A DNA stretch of 64,000 bases from Lucifuga dentata (GCA_014773175.1 VXCM01001006.1:122001-186000), one strand, 5' to 3'; shown: positions 38,399-49,499, counted from the stretch's first letter. The notes: generated from the sequence alone by a model not told the origin. Program-made: numbers and translations.

Positions 38399-38853
38399 TT
38401 AAAGGACCATACCATCAGTTTTGCATGTTTGAGCCCAATATATACAACTTGCATACACGTTTCATGACTGACAACCATTCAACTTGCAGAAACTTGAAAT
38501 GTGCTCAAAACAAGTAATCCATCACAGCAAACACGTCTTAATTTTTTGTCGAAGTAACTTTATATAACCGGTTCAACAAGGAGCTGCGCGGAAGCAAATG
38601 TATGTCTCCACCAGGGAATATAAGGAGAAGACGCCTTCTACATTCAGATGTACGTGTCAGCAGGTGAAACACTGAAATTTAAGGTGGGTGTAACACCTGA
38701 ACATTTGAATTTGAAAGATTTGGGGATTTGGCAACATAACAGGAAAAATACAATACGCTTTTATATTTGGAAAAGGGTTGTCAGTAACATATTGTGTATG
38801 TGGGTAGCATTTATTGAGCTTAAACATGCAAAATTGCTGGCATGGTCCTTTAA
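38399..38853 (-). mobile_element. Long-TIR MITE-like element, copy 7, both ends present
   Basis: Both ends are present: TTAAAGGACCATACC at the left and GGCATGGTCCTTTAA at the right, each on TTAA. The interior (GAAACTTGAAATGTGCTC, CACCAGGGAATATAAGG, CACCTGAACATTTGAATTTG) is the reverse complement of the plus-oriented copies. At about 455 bp this is close to the full family length. No coding capacity. Confidence 0.8.
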
Positions 38854-39377
38854 ACTCAGACCATAAGGGCACAAATGCAGTGTTAAAGGTGAAGGTATTA
38901 CATTTTGTGTAAACTTGCTTCTTTGTGTCACTGTTTAGCCTATTTTCTGTGTTTTTCAAGTTGCTCAAGCGAGCAAAGTGCCGCTGCATTTGTCAGGTTT
39001 GAGGTTTTAGAATATAAAGCGTGAGCGTAGGAGGAGGGTGTTGGATAGTCAGTCAAAGTGGATGGCAAGTCACCTTTTTCTCAGTCCCCTTTCCCACAGT
39101 TTACTGCCCTCTATTTGTCATCCATCTCCCCTTTCTCTCAACTTTCTCTTATGTAAGTACTCCTCATTAATCATGGCTCTGCTCCGACTAGTACGGCTTG
39201 TATGGATTTTTGTCAAATTGCTTCTGCCACATAAATCTAACACATATGAGTGTGTGTGCATTCAACTTGCAACTGCCGGATGTGATGAATGTGTCTGCTT
39301 GTGCGCACAATACATTTGTGTTCCCCGTTTGATCAAATTTAGGCCGACAGAATGCGGCATTCATCAGATGCAGAAGA
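38854..39377. other. Intergenic sequence, no gene seen
   Basis: Unique sequence. The 137-codon frame at 39038-39451 runs into the repeat beginning at 39378 and has no recognised features. Confidence 0.5.
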
Positions 39378-39990
39378 AGCACTCAAATCTTTTATTTAAC
39401 AAAAGTAGTAATACCACAAAGGAAAAGTCACACATTCAGAATTCTACTTAAGTATAAGTAAACAAGTGTTAGCAGTAAATTTTACTCTGGTATCAAAAGT
39501 AAAAGTACTTATTGTGAAGAGTGGTTCATAAGTTAAATTATGAAAATCCCCGTATTTGCAGCCCAAAACCTCCACATCTCAAATTTTGGAGATTTTGGAA
39601 TGGAATTATAAAATTCAGTTTGCTCCTCTGGAGTAAATTCCCTCTTTCCCTTTGTTACCACTGGAATTCAACAGCTATTTCTTTATTTATTCTGGAGAGT
39701 AGAGTGGCAGGGAAGTACAGGTAGGGGGAAATAACATACAGCAAAGGTCCTCAGGTTGGAATCAAACCAGGGACGTTGCCATCACAAGTACATCGTGTGT
39801 TTCTTAACCACCTGTGCTGCCTATTGCCCCTGTAACCCATTCCTAATGCTAAAGCTAAAACAAACCCAGCAACAACATTTCATGACCTCACGTCATGCAA
39901 AGTAACAAGCAACTGCAACCATAAGCCAAATGTAGTGAACAATAAAGCAAAACATCCTTAAATTGTACTTGATTAAAAGTACTTATTTAT
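39378..39990. mobile_element. AAGTACTT-rich teleost repeat, split by a SINE
   Basis: The left part (39378-39545: CACTCAAATC, CTACTTAAGTATAAGTAA, CAAAAGTAAAAGTACTT) and right part (39895-39990: GTAACAAGCAACTG, AATTGTACTTG, TAAAAGTACTTATTT) match the two halves of a very common fish repeat characterised by ACTTGAGTAAAAGTACTT-like words. The SINE at 39660-39840 and some unassigned sequence lie between. Family name not assigned. Confidence 0.6.
39660..39840 (-). mobile_element. tRNA-derived SINE
   Basis: Read on the minus strand, a tRNA-like head (GGGGCAATAGGCAGCACAGG then TGGTTAAG) is followed by a B-box-like GGTTTGATTCC (39768-39758). The body is CT-rich with CTTTGCTGTATGTTATT, and an AATAAATAAAG tail ends near 39660. 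This is the normal order of an RNA polymerase III-derived SINE and resembles a SINE common in teleosts. It sits inside the AAGTACTT repeat, so it inserted later. Confidence 0.72.
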
Positions 39991-40638
39991 TTTTCTTTTC
40001 TAGTATTCATTCATATTTTATCTTTGGTGGGAAGTCTTTTGAATGACTCCATCATGGCACTATGGGAAATCTATCATGCGCCAGCAGGGGGTCACAGAGA
40101 GCATTGTGGGTAATAACAAGTGACCTGCACACACTGGAAAGGTATCATTCATACTTCCTCCCTGTCACTCTGGCCTGCTTTGCTGGTGAAAACTCTTTAT
40201 CATGTGCTGGGCTGAAGGGGCGACTGCAAAAAAAAAAAAAAAAAAAANAAAAAAAAAAAAAAAAAAAGAATGATGGAAGTCAAAAGCTAGTGAAAAATTC
40301 TGCACGGCACAATCATCCTTAATTCACGGCGCATTTGTGTTGCTGCAAACTCGGGCTGCCAATGTGGAGTAAAAATGCAATATGCAGTATGCAGCTTACT
40401 TGTTAAATGATGCAAATGCAATATTTTATGCAAGAATTCAGACATTATGCAGCAGAAGCTTTTTTTGTTTGTTTGTTTTTCTGTAGAGAACAGGAAATTT
40501 GTGAACATTCTAATGAGGCTAATAGCTCGTTAAATGGCTAAAAGAAAAGCAAAGACTTTCCAAAGGCAAGGTGCAGTCTAGTTTCCACCTGGAAGACGCA
40601 ACCAAGGTGTGGAAACTGTCCTCAAGGTATACTCCTTT
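39991..40638. other. Intergenic sequence, no gene seen
   Basis: Contains an A-run gap (N at 40248). Nothing else recognised. Confidence 0.5.
40228..40267. other. Assembly gap (N at 40248) in A-homopolymer
   Basis: One N inside about 39 A. Confidence 0.85.
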
Positions 40639-41042
40639 TTAAAGGACAACAGTGATTTTGCATGTTTGATTGCACGTTAGATTACTGCCAACCATTTTCC
40701 AAAACTGGAGCGATAAATTTTAGATTTGGAAAAAATAGTAGTGTTTCAGCTATATAGAAGAAATGTACGTATATCTCCACGAGGAAATACAGTCCCAGGA
40801 AAGGACTACTTTTACCAAGAAATCAAAACCTTCTATAATCATGCATGGCGAAACATTGAATTTTAAGGTGGGTGGATCACCTGAACATTTGATTTTGAGA
40901 GATTAGGGGATTCGGCAAAATAACAGGAAACTACAGTAAAATACAGTTTTATGTTTTGGAAAATGGTTGGTAGTATCGTAACTTGTATGCGGGTAGTATT
41001 TATTGGGCTCAAACATGCAAAATCACTAATATGGTCCTTTAA
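40639..41042 (-). mobile_element. Long-TIR MITE-like element, copy 8, both ends present
   Basis: Left end TTAAAGGACAACAGTG and right end CTAATATGGTCCTTTAA form inverted repeats of roughly 95 bp, each on TTAA. The interior (ACGAGGAAATACAGTCCCAG, GGTGGATCACCTGAACATTT) is the reverse complement of copies 2, 3 and 5. About 404 bp, no coding capacity. Confidence 0.8.
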
Positions 41043-41369
41043 AGTTGTCACCTCCACACGGTATGTTTTGTATAATAATGTGTTTGGAAGTTGATGTCTC
41101 GTTTAAAGCTATTTAAAGTGTCTTTAAACTGGGCACAGTAGCATTTAGTTTTGCTTAGAAAATTTGGTACATTGTATAAAAAAGATAAAAATGAGTCAAT
41201 TATTCCACACAACAGGGTTTCTTAGTAAATATGCATTGCAGTGCATCTGCAGCAAATTCATTTAAAGTAACTGAATTTCCATCAGGAAACATTGTTTTCG
41301 GCACATTAAGTGAGATGGCAGGATCAGACAGTGACAGCGCTTCATGTGTGTGTGTGTGTACGTGTCCAT
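41043..41369. other. Intergenic sequence, no gene seen
   Basis: AT-rich unique sequence with a short GT run (41346-41360). Confidence 0.5.
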
Positions 41370-41920
41370 CTTCACAGTGAAAGCAATAAAATGAACAGTA
41401 ATGATATCATCCTCGGGGGTGTGATCGCCAGCAAAAATAAATGCTGATAGAATTTATATGATCACAATTAAATCAAAGTTATTGCAGGAGTTTCCTTATG
41501 AACTTGTTTATTTGTTCCATCCACAACACATAAAAAAGTTGGCCCTCAATCCCTCAGTGCATTCGTAAAATAAATATGAAATAGAAATCAATTTAACAAA
41601 GCCCTAACTGCTATTCCTTAGATACCATTTCCTGCAGTTGCGCCGGAAAAATGAAATTTAAAGACAATAAAAAAGTCATAAATTGTGGATATCAAATAGC
41701 TTCCTCTAAGGTTTATGGTTGAATTCCCCTCGCTGATGTGATTTTGAGTCGTTATTTCACACCGCTGGGCATAAATGGGAATGAAATTTATATGAAAATG
41801 GCATACCTGATGTTTGATGTTGGAGAAGTGATCAATGATTTCATTAATTAGCTTTATATATTTGAGCTCGGGGAGCATTATCTTTGATATTCTCTCTCAT
41901 TCTGGATTACTGAGGCTTTT
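41370..41920. promoter_or_regulatory. Candidate conserved noncoding element
   Basis: A 550-bp repeat-free block with many homeodomain-like words (CAATTAAATC, ATTAATTAGC at 41843-41852, GTCATAAATTG) and GC-containing islands (CAGTTGCGCCGG). The 86-codon minus frame within it has no recognised features. Texture suggests enhancer DNA; function is inferred. Confidence 0.35.
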
Positions 41921-42410
41921 CTCCGTCGCTTCCTGTGCCTGGAGTTACACAGTACGTGCTGTGGGTTTTATCTGCCCACCTGTCCTACACTATCTGCCCT
42001 CATAGTGGGGTTGAACATGACGCTACAGCAGAGGGACTTTGATTTGGGTGAAGGCCTGATCGTTATCGTGGCCTTACCTGCATCTCTGTTAGGGTTTGTA
42101 TTCTCAAATCTGTGCTGGGGTTACCAGCAGGACATTTGTAGAAGCCATGTTTCTGCAGCTTTCCATAAGCAAGAAAGATAACATGGCAATCAGCTGTGAT
42201 TGCCAGCACTACATGCAGGTGATTTGTTGGAAACGGTAGTAGAACTGTTGTGTGGGACTTTAAATATCACAGCCACAAGCACTTTTAATAATAACTTTTA
42301 ATGTTTAGACCAAAATCATTAGATGACACAGGTTAGAAATTATTTGCTGTTTTTACTGAAATGGTCCTTACAGCGTACCTATCGCCAAATAATTTAGGGT
42401 AGTATTTTAC
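41921..42410. other. Intergenic sequence, no gene seen
   Basis: Unique sequence without recognisable features. Confidence 0.5.
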
Positions 42411-43255
42411 ACATTGGTGGATAAAGTACTCCAGTACTTTGCTTAAGTAGTAGTGCTCATAACACAATGTCAAAATACTCCATTAAAATAGAAGTCCTGC
42501 ATTCAAAATTCTAATTAAGTAATAATAATAAGAAAGTTCTTCAGATTTCCAAATAAGTTTTTTTTTTTCATCTGACATTATGAACAACTTTGTGTCCAAT
42601 TATGAAGAGTTTGAAATGGAAAAATGATATATATATATCTCAAATAAAAATCAGCAAAATTGGGGGCACAAAGTACAAAATTCATTAAGAAAAGAAAAAA
42701 AATCATGGCACACTGTAACCACATGATAATGGAAGTTCATTCAAATAGCTTTTGTGTTTTATGAATCACTTTCCTGTCATGAAAATAAGGAAATAGCCTC
42801 TTTCGAGGTAAATGCTAAAAGATTCCAGAAATAGGGCTTTGTGAAAGAAGGAACATGGGTGCATGCCGATATTTGCCCTTATTGACACGTTAAGTGTGGT
42901 GCTGTTTTATGAATAAAAGTTTTTAGTCAAAGATGGAGATTTGATAGGGGATTTTCAGTCCCTTCTAGCTATTTTCCTTTCTAAAATTCTTGAGATAATG
43001 TGGTATTTGCTGAAATGAGACCCAGATACAAGATTTTTTTTACCAATACCAGCAATGGTTTATCCAGTGTTGAATGCAAAAATCTGCTAATTAACTAGTT
43101 ACTACAGCTGTCAAGCAAATGTAATTTTAGTAAAAAAAAAAAAAAGAAAAAAAANAAAAAAAAAAAAAAAATCAGTGTAGAAAAAGTGCAAAACCCAAAA
43201 ATGGAAAACTACACAAGTACCTCAAAATTGTACAGTACTTGAGCAACAGTATTGC
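42411..43255. mobile_element. AAGTACTT-rich teleost repeat, second copy, interior diverged or interrupted
   Basis: The left end (42411-42535: TTGGTGGATAAAGTACTCC, CAAAATACTCCATTAAAA, GTCCTGCATTCAAAATTC) and right end (43061-43255: TTAACTAGTTACTACAGC, AAGTACCTCAAAATTGTAC, AGTACTTGAGCAAC) match the same repeat family as 39378-39990. About 500 bp between them is not recognised. An A-run gap (N at 43155) lies inside the right part. Confidence 0.6.
43130..43170. other. Assembly gap (N at 43155) in A-homopolymer
   Basis: One N inside a long A-run with a single G. Confidence 0.85.
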
Positions 43256-44299
43256 TCTGAATTGACGTACAGAATTGACTGCTGGTTAATTGTGCACAGA
43301 AAACTTCAGAAGGTCTGAGATCTGTGTTCATGTTGTGATTAATTACTTGAGGGTTTACATAAGTCATATCAATGCAGCTGCTAATGTCTGTTGCACAATG
43401 CCTCTTCATCTTGTTTATAATTTTCATAATATTCAGTCACTGTTTCATCTCAATTCATTAAAAACACAACAGTTCATTGGTATGCATTGCCTAAACATTA
43501 ATTACATTCAAATTCATTCTAATTTGTCTTCATTTCACTCTCTCTCTCCCAAAAAAAAAAAAAAAAAAAAAACACAAACCACTGATTATTCCACACCAGG
43601 CAATTCAAAATGCTTCAGAGAGGACAAGAAAACGAGCTCGGCCATTTGCATATCAACACGAGTCTAAACTGGTGATTCTTAGAAGTGGCATCTTTTGAAG
43701 ACAGATAAAAATGATCACACTGCTGAAATCAGTTGATCCTGCACGTAAAACTTCCATGCTCTTCCAAAAAAAACAAAATAAATAAATTATTAAAAGAATA
43801 AAAATTCAACACTTAATTTTTGCAAGAATATAACACAACAATAGTGTATGTCTTGTACTTACCTCACATGCTGTAATATCCTTGGGACGTTGAGTGAAAC
43901 TTTCAGCAAATGATTGAACTTCAGAGGTGAACTTTACGAAGTTCAGAGGTGAACTTTATAGTTTTTCTGTTGAGACGCCATTAGCAGTTTTGGAGATGTA
44001 GGAAGAGACGACGGCATGCTGTTAATCAGAGCACGGGGAACGGAGCGGAATGGATCTGTAATTACCTCACCTGTAATCGCCTCATACATCAACACGACAT
44101 GCAGGCAAGTGAGGGAACAAACACGCACACATGTCAACATGGACACACACCGCACATACACATACTGTATGTAGATACACATTACAAACAACTGACACGG
44201 TAGGAGAAAAGACCAGCTACTGTGTTACAGTGGTGGATCATGGGGAACGACTTTTGGGCATGATTGCTCCACACAGACTTAATTCCACATGTAAGAGAC
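43256..44299. other. Intergenic sequence, no gene seen
   Basis: Contains a 21-bp A-run (43551-43571) and a 17-bp direct repeat, TTCAGAGGTGAACTTTA, at 43920-43936 and 43942-43958. The 125-codon frame at 43290-43667 runs through the A-run and is not supportable. Confidence 0.5.
43551..43571. repeat. A-homopolymer
   Basis: About 21 A following a CT-rich stretch. Confidence 0.9.
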
Positions 44300-44472
44300 A
44301 AAAACTCATTTTGGCAGCTTACTGAGCGAATATGAGGGTTTAATTCCCCAACTTTCACTCTATTATTATTAAGTATGTGAGCTGTTGAATGAGGCTTTTG
44401 GCATATACTAGTAAAACCACAAATGAAAACTTCTGGAATCGAACCTGCGAACCTGACAAACAACCCTTATCT
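44300..44472 (-). mobile_element. Probable tRNA-derived SINE
   Basis: On the minus strand AAGATAAGGGTTGTTTGTCA is followed by an exact B-box consensus GGTTCGATTCC (44445-44435). This arrangement matches the head of a tRNA-derived SINE. The A box is degenerate, the body is not recognised and the 3' end is uncertain. It abuts a second repeat at 44474. Confidence 0.45.
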
Positions 44473-44473
44473 T

Positions 44474-44850
44474 AAAGTGGACATATGCTTTTTGTTATCA
44501 CCCTTCATTTTTATAATGTAATATATTAGGGAGTATGTGCTGAACATCATCAAAGTTGCAAAACTTGAGCTTGACGCTTATAGAAATGCATCAAGTAAGA
44601 TCCTGACCTGCCCTTAAGACCATTATTTGTGATTTGTCCTTAAGCTCCGTAACATGTTGACATCAACATGTAGCATGTTTGAATTCACCTGCACACCTTG
44701 TCCTGATGCAGCTGGCCAATCAGAACAGAGCAAGCTTTTTAACGAGGCAGTACCTGTAACAGTGTGTTGTCACTCATTGTGCACTGTGGTGCTGCAGTTA
44801 GGAAAAGTATTATTGGATCACTGTGTATGCCATATGTAGTAGTCTCAGTA
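44474..44850. repeat. Possible interspersed repeat beginning TTAAAGTGGACATAT
   Basis: The TTAAAGTGGACATATGC start and the following TATAATG...CATCATCAAAGTTG sequence resemble the end of a non-autonomous DNA element frequent in fish. No clear matching terminal repeat was found at the right, so limits and class are uncertain. Confidence 0.35.
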
Positions 44851-46246
44851 GAAGTCTGCAATATTCATTTTAATTAAGGCAACATCATTGTTGTGGTTTC
44901 CATTATGTAGTAATGGGAGTGTTATTATGGTGATGTTAAGATTAAGACACTCATATGAATGGATATGTGGTCAGTGGCTTGAGAATATGACGAATTACTT
45001 CTGGTGGTACTTTTATGGCAGTTAACACATTTGTAATACAAAGTTGTTATTCCAGACAGAAGCATAAATATTAATGAAACTAAATGGACAACGGAGGCAG
45101 TTTCAGTTTTACCATGTTATATTTTAATTTCTGCAGAGACAAAAATGACAAGCAATTTATTTACACAAACCTGTACAAAAGCAAATTAAATTATGTAAAA
45201 TATCTCATAAATAGAAGTGGACTTGCGTTCAATACACTGCCATGTTCAGCTAAGCTGCGTGCATAGTGACTCATATTAAACGATGATAAACTTGTTCCTT
45301 GATTTCTATATCAACATCCAAGTCGCAGGACAAATAGTAATGGTTAATATTACAAATTTCATTACACGTTGTGAATGCTATACGAAGACAGGAGAGAACA
45401 GACTGAACACATACCTCAGGCAGCAACGGCAGCTTTTTTCCAGATTTCATTTGCTATTATTCTGTTTTCGCGTTATCTCTTTTACGAGTTCGAAGCATCA
45501 TCTTGAAATATCATAGTGAACATTGTATCATACTTATTTGTCGGACAGGGTTTCATCACTTTCTGATATTCTGTAAATGTGTGTGAGTGTGTGTTGCGGC
45601 ATGCTCCACATCCTGAGGTGTGTGTTCTGTCAGCTTTTCTCTCTTGCAGCTTTTTTTTTCCCCTCCCCACTTCTACTCCTCCTGGTTAACCGTCACATTA
45701 GCATTTTTATCTCTAGGCTCCCTCAACTCTGAGCAGTCAAATGTCTCCAAGCTTTTTTTTTTTCCTCTTTTTTTCTTTTTTTTCCCCTCTATCCCTCCAC
45801 ACTTCTAAATTCAGTCCTGGAGCTTGTTTCATGCACAAAGGTTACTTGACCTCTGATGTCACACATGTACATGAGTGGAACACGACAAAAAAATCCATTA
45901 TATCATTATTATTACTACCAACAAGCAACTTTTGAACGTACTCATTCGGTAACATAATGCACTATGCTAGGAATGGATATTTCAACAATATAATTGATCC
46001 CGATGAACAATAGCCATTTGAGTATTAGACCGAGGCTCACTGGCATTTGACTGGTCATCCTCCAAGAAACCTTTGACATCATGGGATTTCATCTAAGATA
46101 TGCAAATATTCTTCATTTCCTTCTTAAATGTCACCCCATCTAATAAGCATGTCAACATAATTCTTTATGCACCATTCCAAACCAATATTTAATCATACCA
46201 ATTGGTATAAAAAGGCACAATTGCATATTTGCATTCACTCTAGTTT

Positions 46247-46278
<32 letters not shown>

Positions 46279-47434
46279 CCTTTTTCAGAAGCACTCTAAA
46301 TATACAAAGTGGCACCAGATAAAGAAAAACAAAGGAAAACACATAGTACATAGTCATGATCATTTCTGCGGTTTTGACTGCATTGTGTAACAAATCAATG
46401 TATGGGATTAAAAAGTAAAATACAAGATGTACAAATATGAATAAAAACATCGTAATTTCATGGTATAAAGTTGGATGTAAATAAAAAGTATGAAAAATTT
46501 GAGATTTTGCATTGAAATAACACCTTGCAGAAATTTGAATAATTATGAAAAAAGTGGTACGGTCTTAACTGATCTACTAAGTTGAACTACATGGCTAATG
46601 TTTCTTTAGGTATAACAAAAGCAAGCAACACGGTGGATTTCCATGTTTACAGGGATAACATTTTTTTTGTACATTTTGTTTTGCAGTTTTTTTCTTCCTT
46701 CTCAGTAAGTGAAATAAGTTCCCATTAAACGTGCAGTAAAAAGTAAATATTTATGTATACAGTTGATAAGTATAGGAGCATTTTCTTTTGAACGAGTAGT
46801 ACTTACAGACTATAGATTGCCGGAATGCAGAAAAAAGCAGCTCCGGTCAAACCAAAAGGGGCTTTGCTAACATACAAAAAGTTCCATTGCGTCTGATATT
46901 CTTTTGCTTTGTTGCAGTCATGAGATTTTGCGCCTCTGTAGCTGCGAACATAAAACATCACTGTAGATAAGGAGGCACAACATCTCAGAATTGTGGTCTG
47001 GTTTGCGTATGTGGTCAGTAAGCGTCAGCTCCCAAGGTGAAATTATATCAAGTTGTCTCACATTCTAATGATTTAGTCTCAATTCTTCCTTTAAAATTTT
47101 CCTGTTTACTTAAAGCAAAATTCTGCCAGAAAGCAATTTTTTATTTCTGGAACAGGGGAATGCTTCAGCCGTGGCTCAGAGCCACCTGTTTGCGAAGCTT
47201 TGGTTTCACGTTTTAAACAAATTCCCAAGCTTGTGATCAAAACATCTGATTGTTCTCCATTGAGCTGATTCTTACATTCGCGCTCAAAGATGCGATCATC
47301 ACGTACCATGGGAAGCAACATCTCCTGGTGCAAAAAGGTCGTTGAATTGCTATGTGTGGTTTAATGTCACCTTGAAGGCTCGAGAAGAAGTGGAAAAAGA
47401 AGTTGATGCTTATTGGTCACATTACAATATGATA
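44851..47434. other. Noncoding sequence beyond the proposed 3' UTR
   Basis: AT-rich, with a 28-bp T-run (46251-46278). Minus-strand poly(A)-signal words occur at 47365-47360 (ATTAAA) and 47145-47140 (AATAAA), so the distal part of the protocadherin 3' UTR may extend into this interval. No open frame is supportable. Confidence 0.45.
46251..46278. repeat. T-homopolymer
   Basis: About 28 T in a row. Confidence 0.9.
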
Positions 47435-48965
47435 TTTATTGCTCAGTCTATCACACAACAAAAAAAATAAAACAGTAAAAAGGTGTCCTTGCAGCTGTAC
47501 TAGGACAAGCTTGGCCATGTTAACGCCCTCTTAAGCCTATTATTGGTGTACATCCATACACTGTAAATATAACCTATACACACACACTATATACTGCATA
47601 TCTGGCCCATATACACATACGATTTCAATTGCACCTCAATCATTTTAATGCCACACTGTGCTTTCCTGGGATTTTCAGTCCAGCAGTACAGCAGTGCCAC
47701 TGGCCTCAGCCAAATCAATCTGTTCTTTTCTGCTTCTCTTTGTGTTTGCATGTATGCATCTATCGGTGCATGTGCAAGAGAAAACAGGGTAAGAGTCAGA
47801 ATTGGATCAAACGGTAACATCTCACTTGGTGGATGCAATTTGAGGTGATCCGAGTACGCAGAACCACGTACACACATACGTCAAGCAATGATAGTACTAA
47901 GAGCTTGCATCTTGTAAGTGGTTTTGGTCTCAAACTCACCAACCAAGACAAAGAATGAGAGACTGAAAACGATAGAGTCAAAAGGGAATGAGAGCAATAA
48001 GCGCCGTTGCTGTGGTCAAATTCAGATGTACAAGGGGTGACCTTCCACTTGCGTAGATACACACACTGGTACACACACACTGGTAAGTTACAATCAGTCA
48101 TCATATTACACCAGTGGGTAGTGACCAGAGACCTTGTAGCTCCCCTTTCAGTCCAAGAGTTTTCAGGTCTTGTTTCTGGGCAGAGTAATTAAAGCTTAGT
48201 CTTTCCTGGCTGGACAGAGATATAATGTCTTTTTAAGACTGTACTATGGTCGAGTTTTAGTCTCCTCTTGGGCAACTTTCATCACACATTATCAAGACGA
48301 TCCATAGATAGGTCCGTATGATAAGACTATGATTATGTCCAGTATGTTGTTCCAGGAAACATCGTCGCCATAAATTTGCACAATTTTAAAATTTAAAAAA
48401 GGGCATAACCACACACTTTTAAGTCAAAATAGTCCACATGTACATCTTTGTTTCTAGAAAAAAAAAAAAAAANAAAAAAAAAAAAAAAAAGCAATCAAAA
48501 AAAGAAATGGTCTCTTTTGTACAGTGTCATCTTTAAGGAGGTTTTCTTAGGGAACTGGGGCTTATAATGGGAGGCATTGGATAATGCATGCATGGATATG
48601 TAAAATGAGTTGATTATTGTACAGATTGACCATCAGGCAGCAGATAGTGTCCCAACAGCCCGACTTCCAGCAGAAGAGCCTCATCCCAGGTCTCATTAGT
48701 GCCTTCAAACTGTTCTTCCTCCTCCTCCTTTCCTTCAGGTCATGGCCAGAATTAGCGCATTAAAATGGTACTATATTTGTATATCCACCAAGATTTTTGT
48801 AAGAAGTTGTCAATAAAGTCTTTGGAAAAAGTTTAGTACTATCTTGCACAGACCAAGGTTGGGTAAGAGCTTCTAGAGCTGAAATGGAGGTGGATAAGCA
48901 ACTACACTTATTATGTTATAATGCCATGTGTTGTGGCACAGCAGGTGCGTCTTAACCCTCCAAGC
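47435..48965 (-). other. Proposed 3' UTR of the protocadherin gene
   Basis: The region directly follows the TGA stop at 48968-48966 on the minus strand and has no coding frame. The first AATAAA hexamer I found downstream on that strand is at 47440-47435; ATTAAA at 47365 and AATAAA at 47145 are alternatives. Long AT-rich 3' UTRs are usual for delta-protocadherins. The true cleavage site cannot be decided from sequence alone. An A-run gap (N at 48473) lies within it. Confidence 0.4.
48458..48490. other. Assembly gap (N at 48473) in A-homopolymer
   Basis: One N inside about 32 A. Confidence 0.85.
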
Positions 48966-49499
48966 TCACAGGTACACCTCACGCCGTGTGAGAGTACCAC
49001 ACGACGTGGGCTTGTACTCCCCAGTGGGGGCCAGAGGGATCTCCTCAGTGGGATGGCCCAGCACCTCTTCCTCACCTCCAGGCGAATTGTAGGAAGGTGA
49101 GCCAAAGGCCTCATAGGAGGAGGAGGAGGCCATCTTCTTGTTGAGCAGATTGCGATTGCGGTCGCCCATCATGTGAACAGTAGTGGGGTCTCCATTGGCC
49201 ATGGCGGCCATGGCGAGGGTCTCTTGGCTGCCGGGCTGTTCGGCGCTGCTGCTGCCACTGCCGTTGCCNGGCGGCCATGGCGAGGGTCTCTTGGCTGCCG
49301 GGCTGTTCGGCGCTGCTGCTGCCACTGCCGTTGCCGCTCATGAAAGTGGAAAGCTTTGGTTGTTGAGGGTTGGTTGACTTGGATGGCCTCCGCTCAGGCG
49401 ACGTGCGCACAGGCATCCAGCAGGAGTCCGAGTGGCCATACTCGTCACATTCCCGGGTGCACTTGCCAGTCATGGCTACATCAGGCAAGGGCCGGGAGT
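48966..49499 (-). CDS. pcdh17: Delta-protocadherin terminal coding exon (likely pcdh17), frame broken by a false duplication
   Basis: This exon encodes the last 155 residues of the cytoplasmic tail of a single-pass cell-adhesion protein of the non-clustered (delta) protocadherin family. These proteins mediate homophilic adhesion in neurons. The decisive feature is the CM2 motif CTRECDEYGHSDSCWMP at about residues 14-30 of the exon product, found in delta protocadherins. After it come a Ser/Pro-rich stretch, a Gly/Ser/Ala-rich stretch, MGDRNRNLLNKK and a C-terminal TLTRREVYL. The last three residues (V-Y-L) would fit a class II PDZ ligand. The acceptor is a pyrimidine-rich TTTCTGCTCTATCTAG ending at 49500; the exon starts with the last two bases of a codon and stops at TGA 48968-48966. 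A 66-bp copy plus N (49203-49335) is inserted falsely, adding 67 bases and shifting the frame; collapsing it gives one open frame. The family call is firm. The paralogue choice of pcdh17 over other delta-2 members rests on recalled tail sequence and is less sure. Confidence 0.8.
49203..49335. other. False 66-bp tandem copy across single-N join, inside the protocadherin exon
   Basis: 49203-49268 and 49270-49335 are identical, separated by one N at 49269. Read on the minus strand, upstream coding enters the copy at 49335 and the correct downstream frame leaves it at 49203. Deleting 67 bases joins them without change of residue, so the duplication is an assembly artefact. Confidence 0.92.

Noticed and set aside
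48911..49114. Minus-strand frame in another phase over the terminal exon
   Set aside because: Shadow of the true reading frame that ends -RREVYL.
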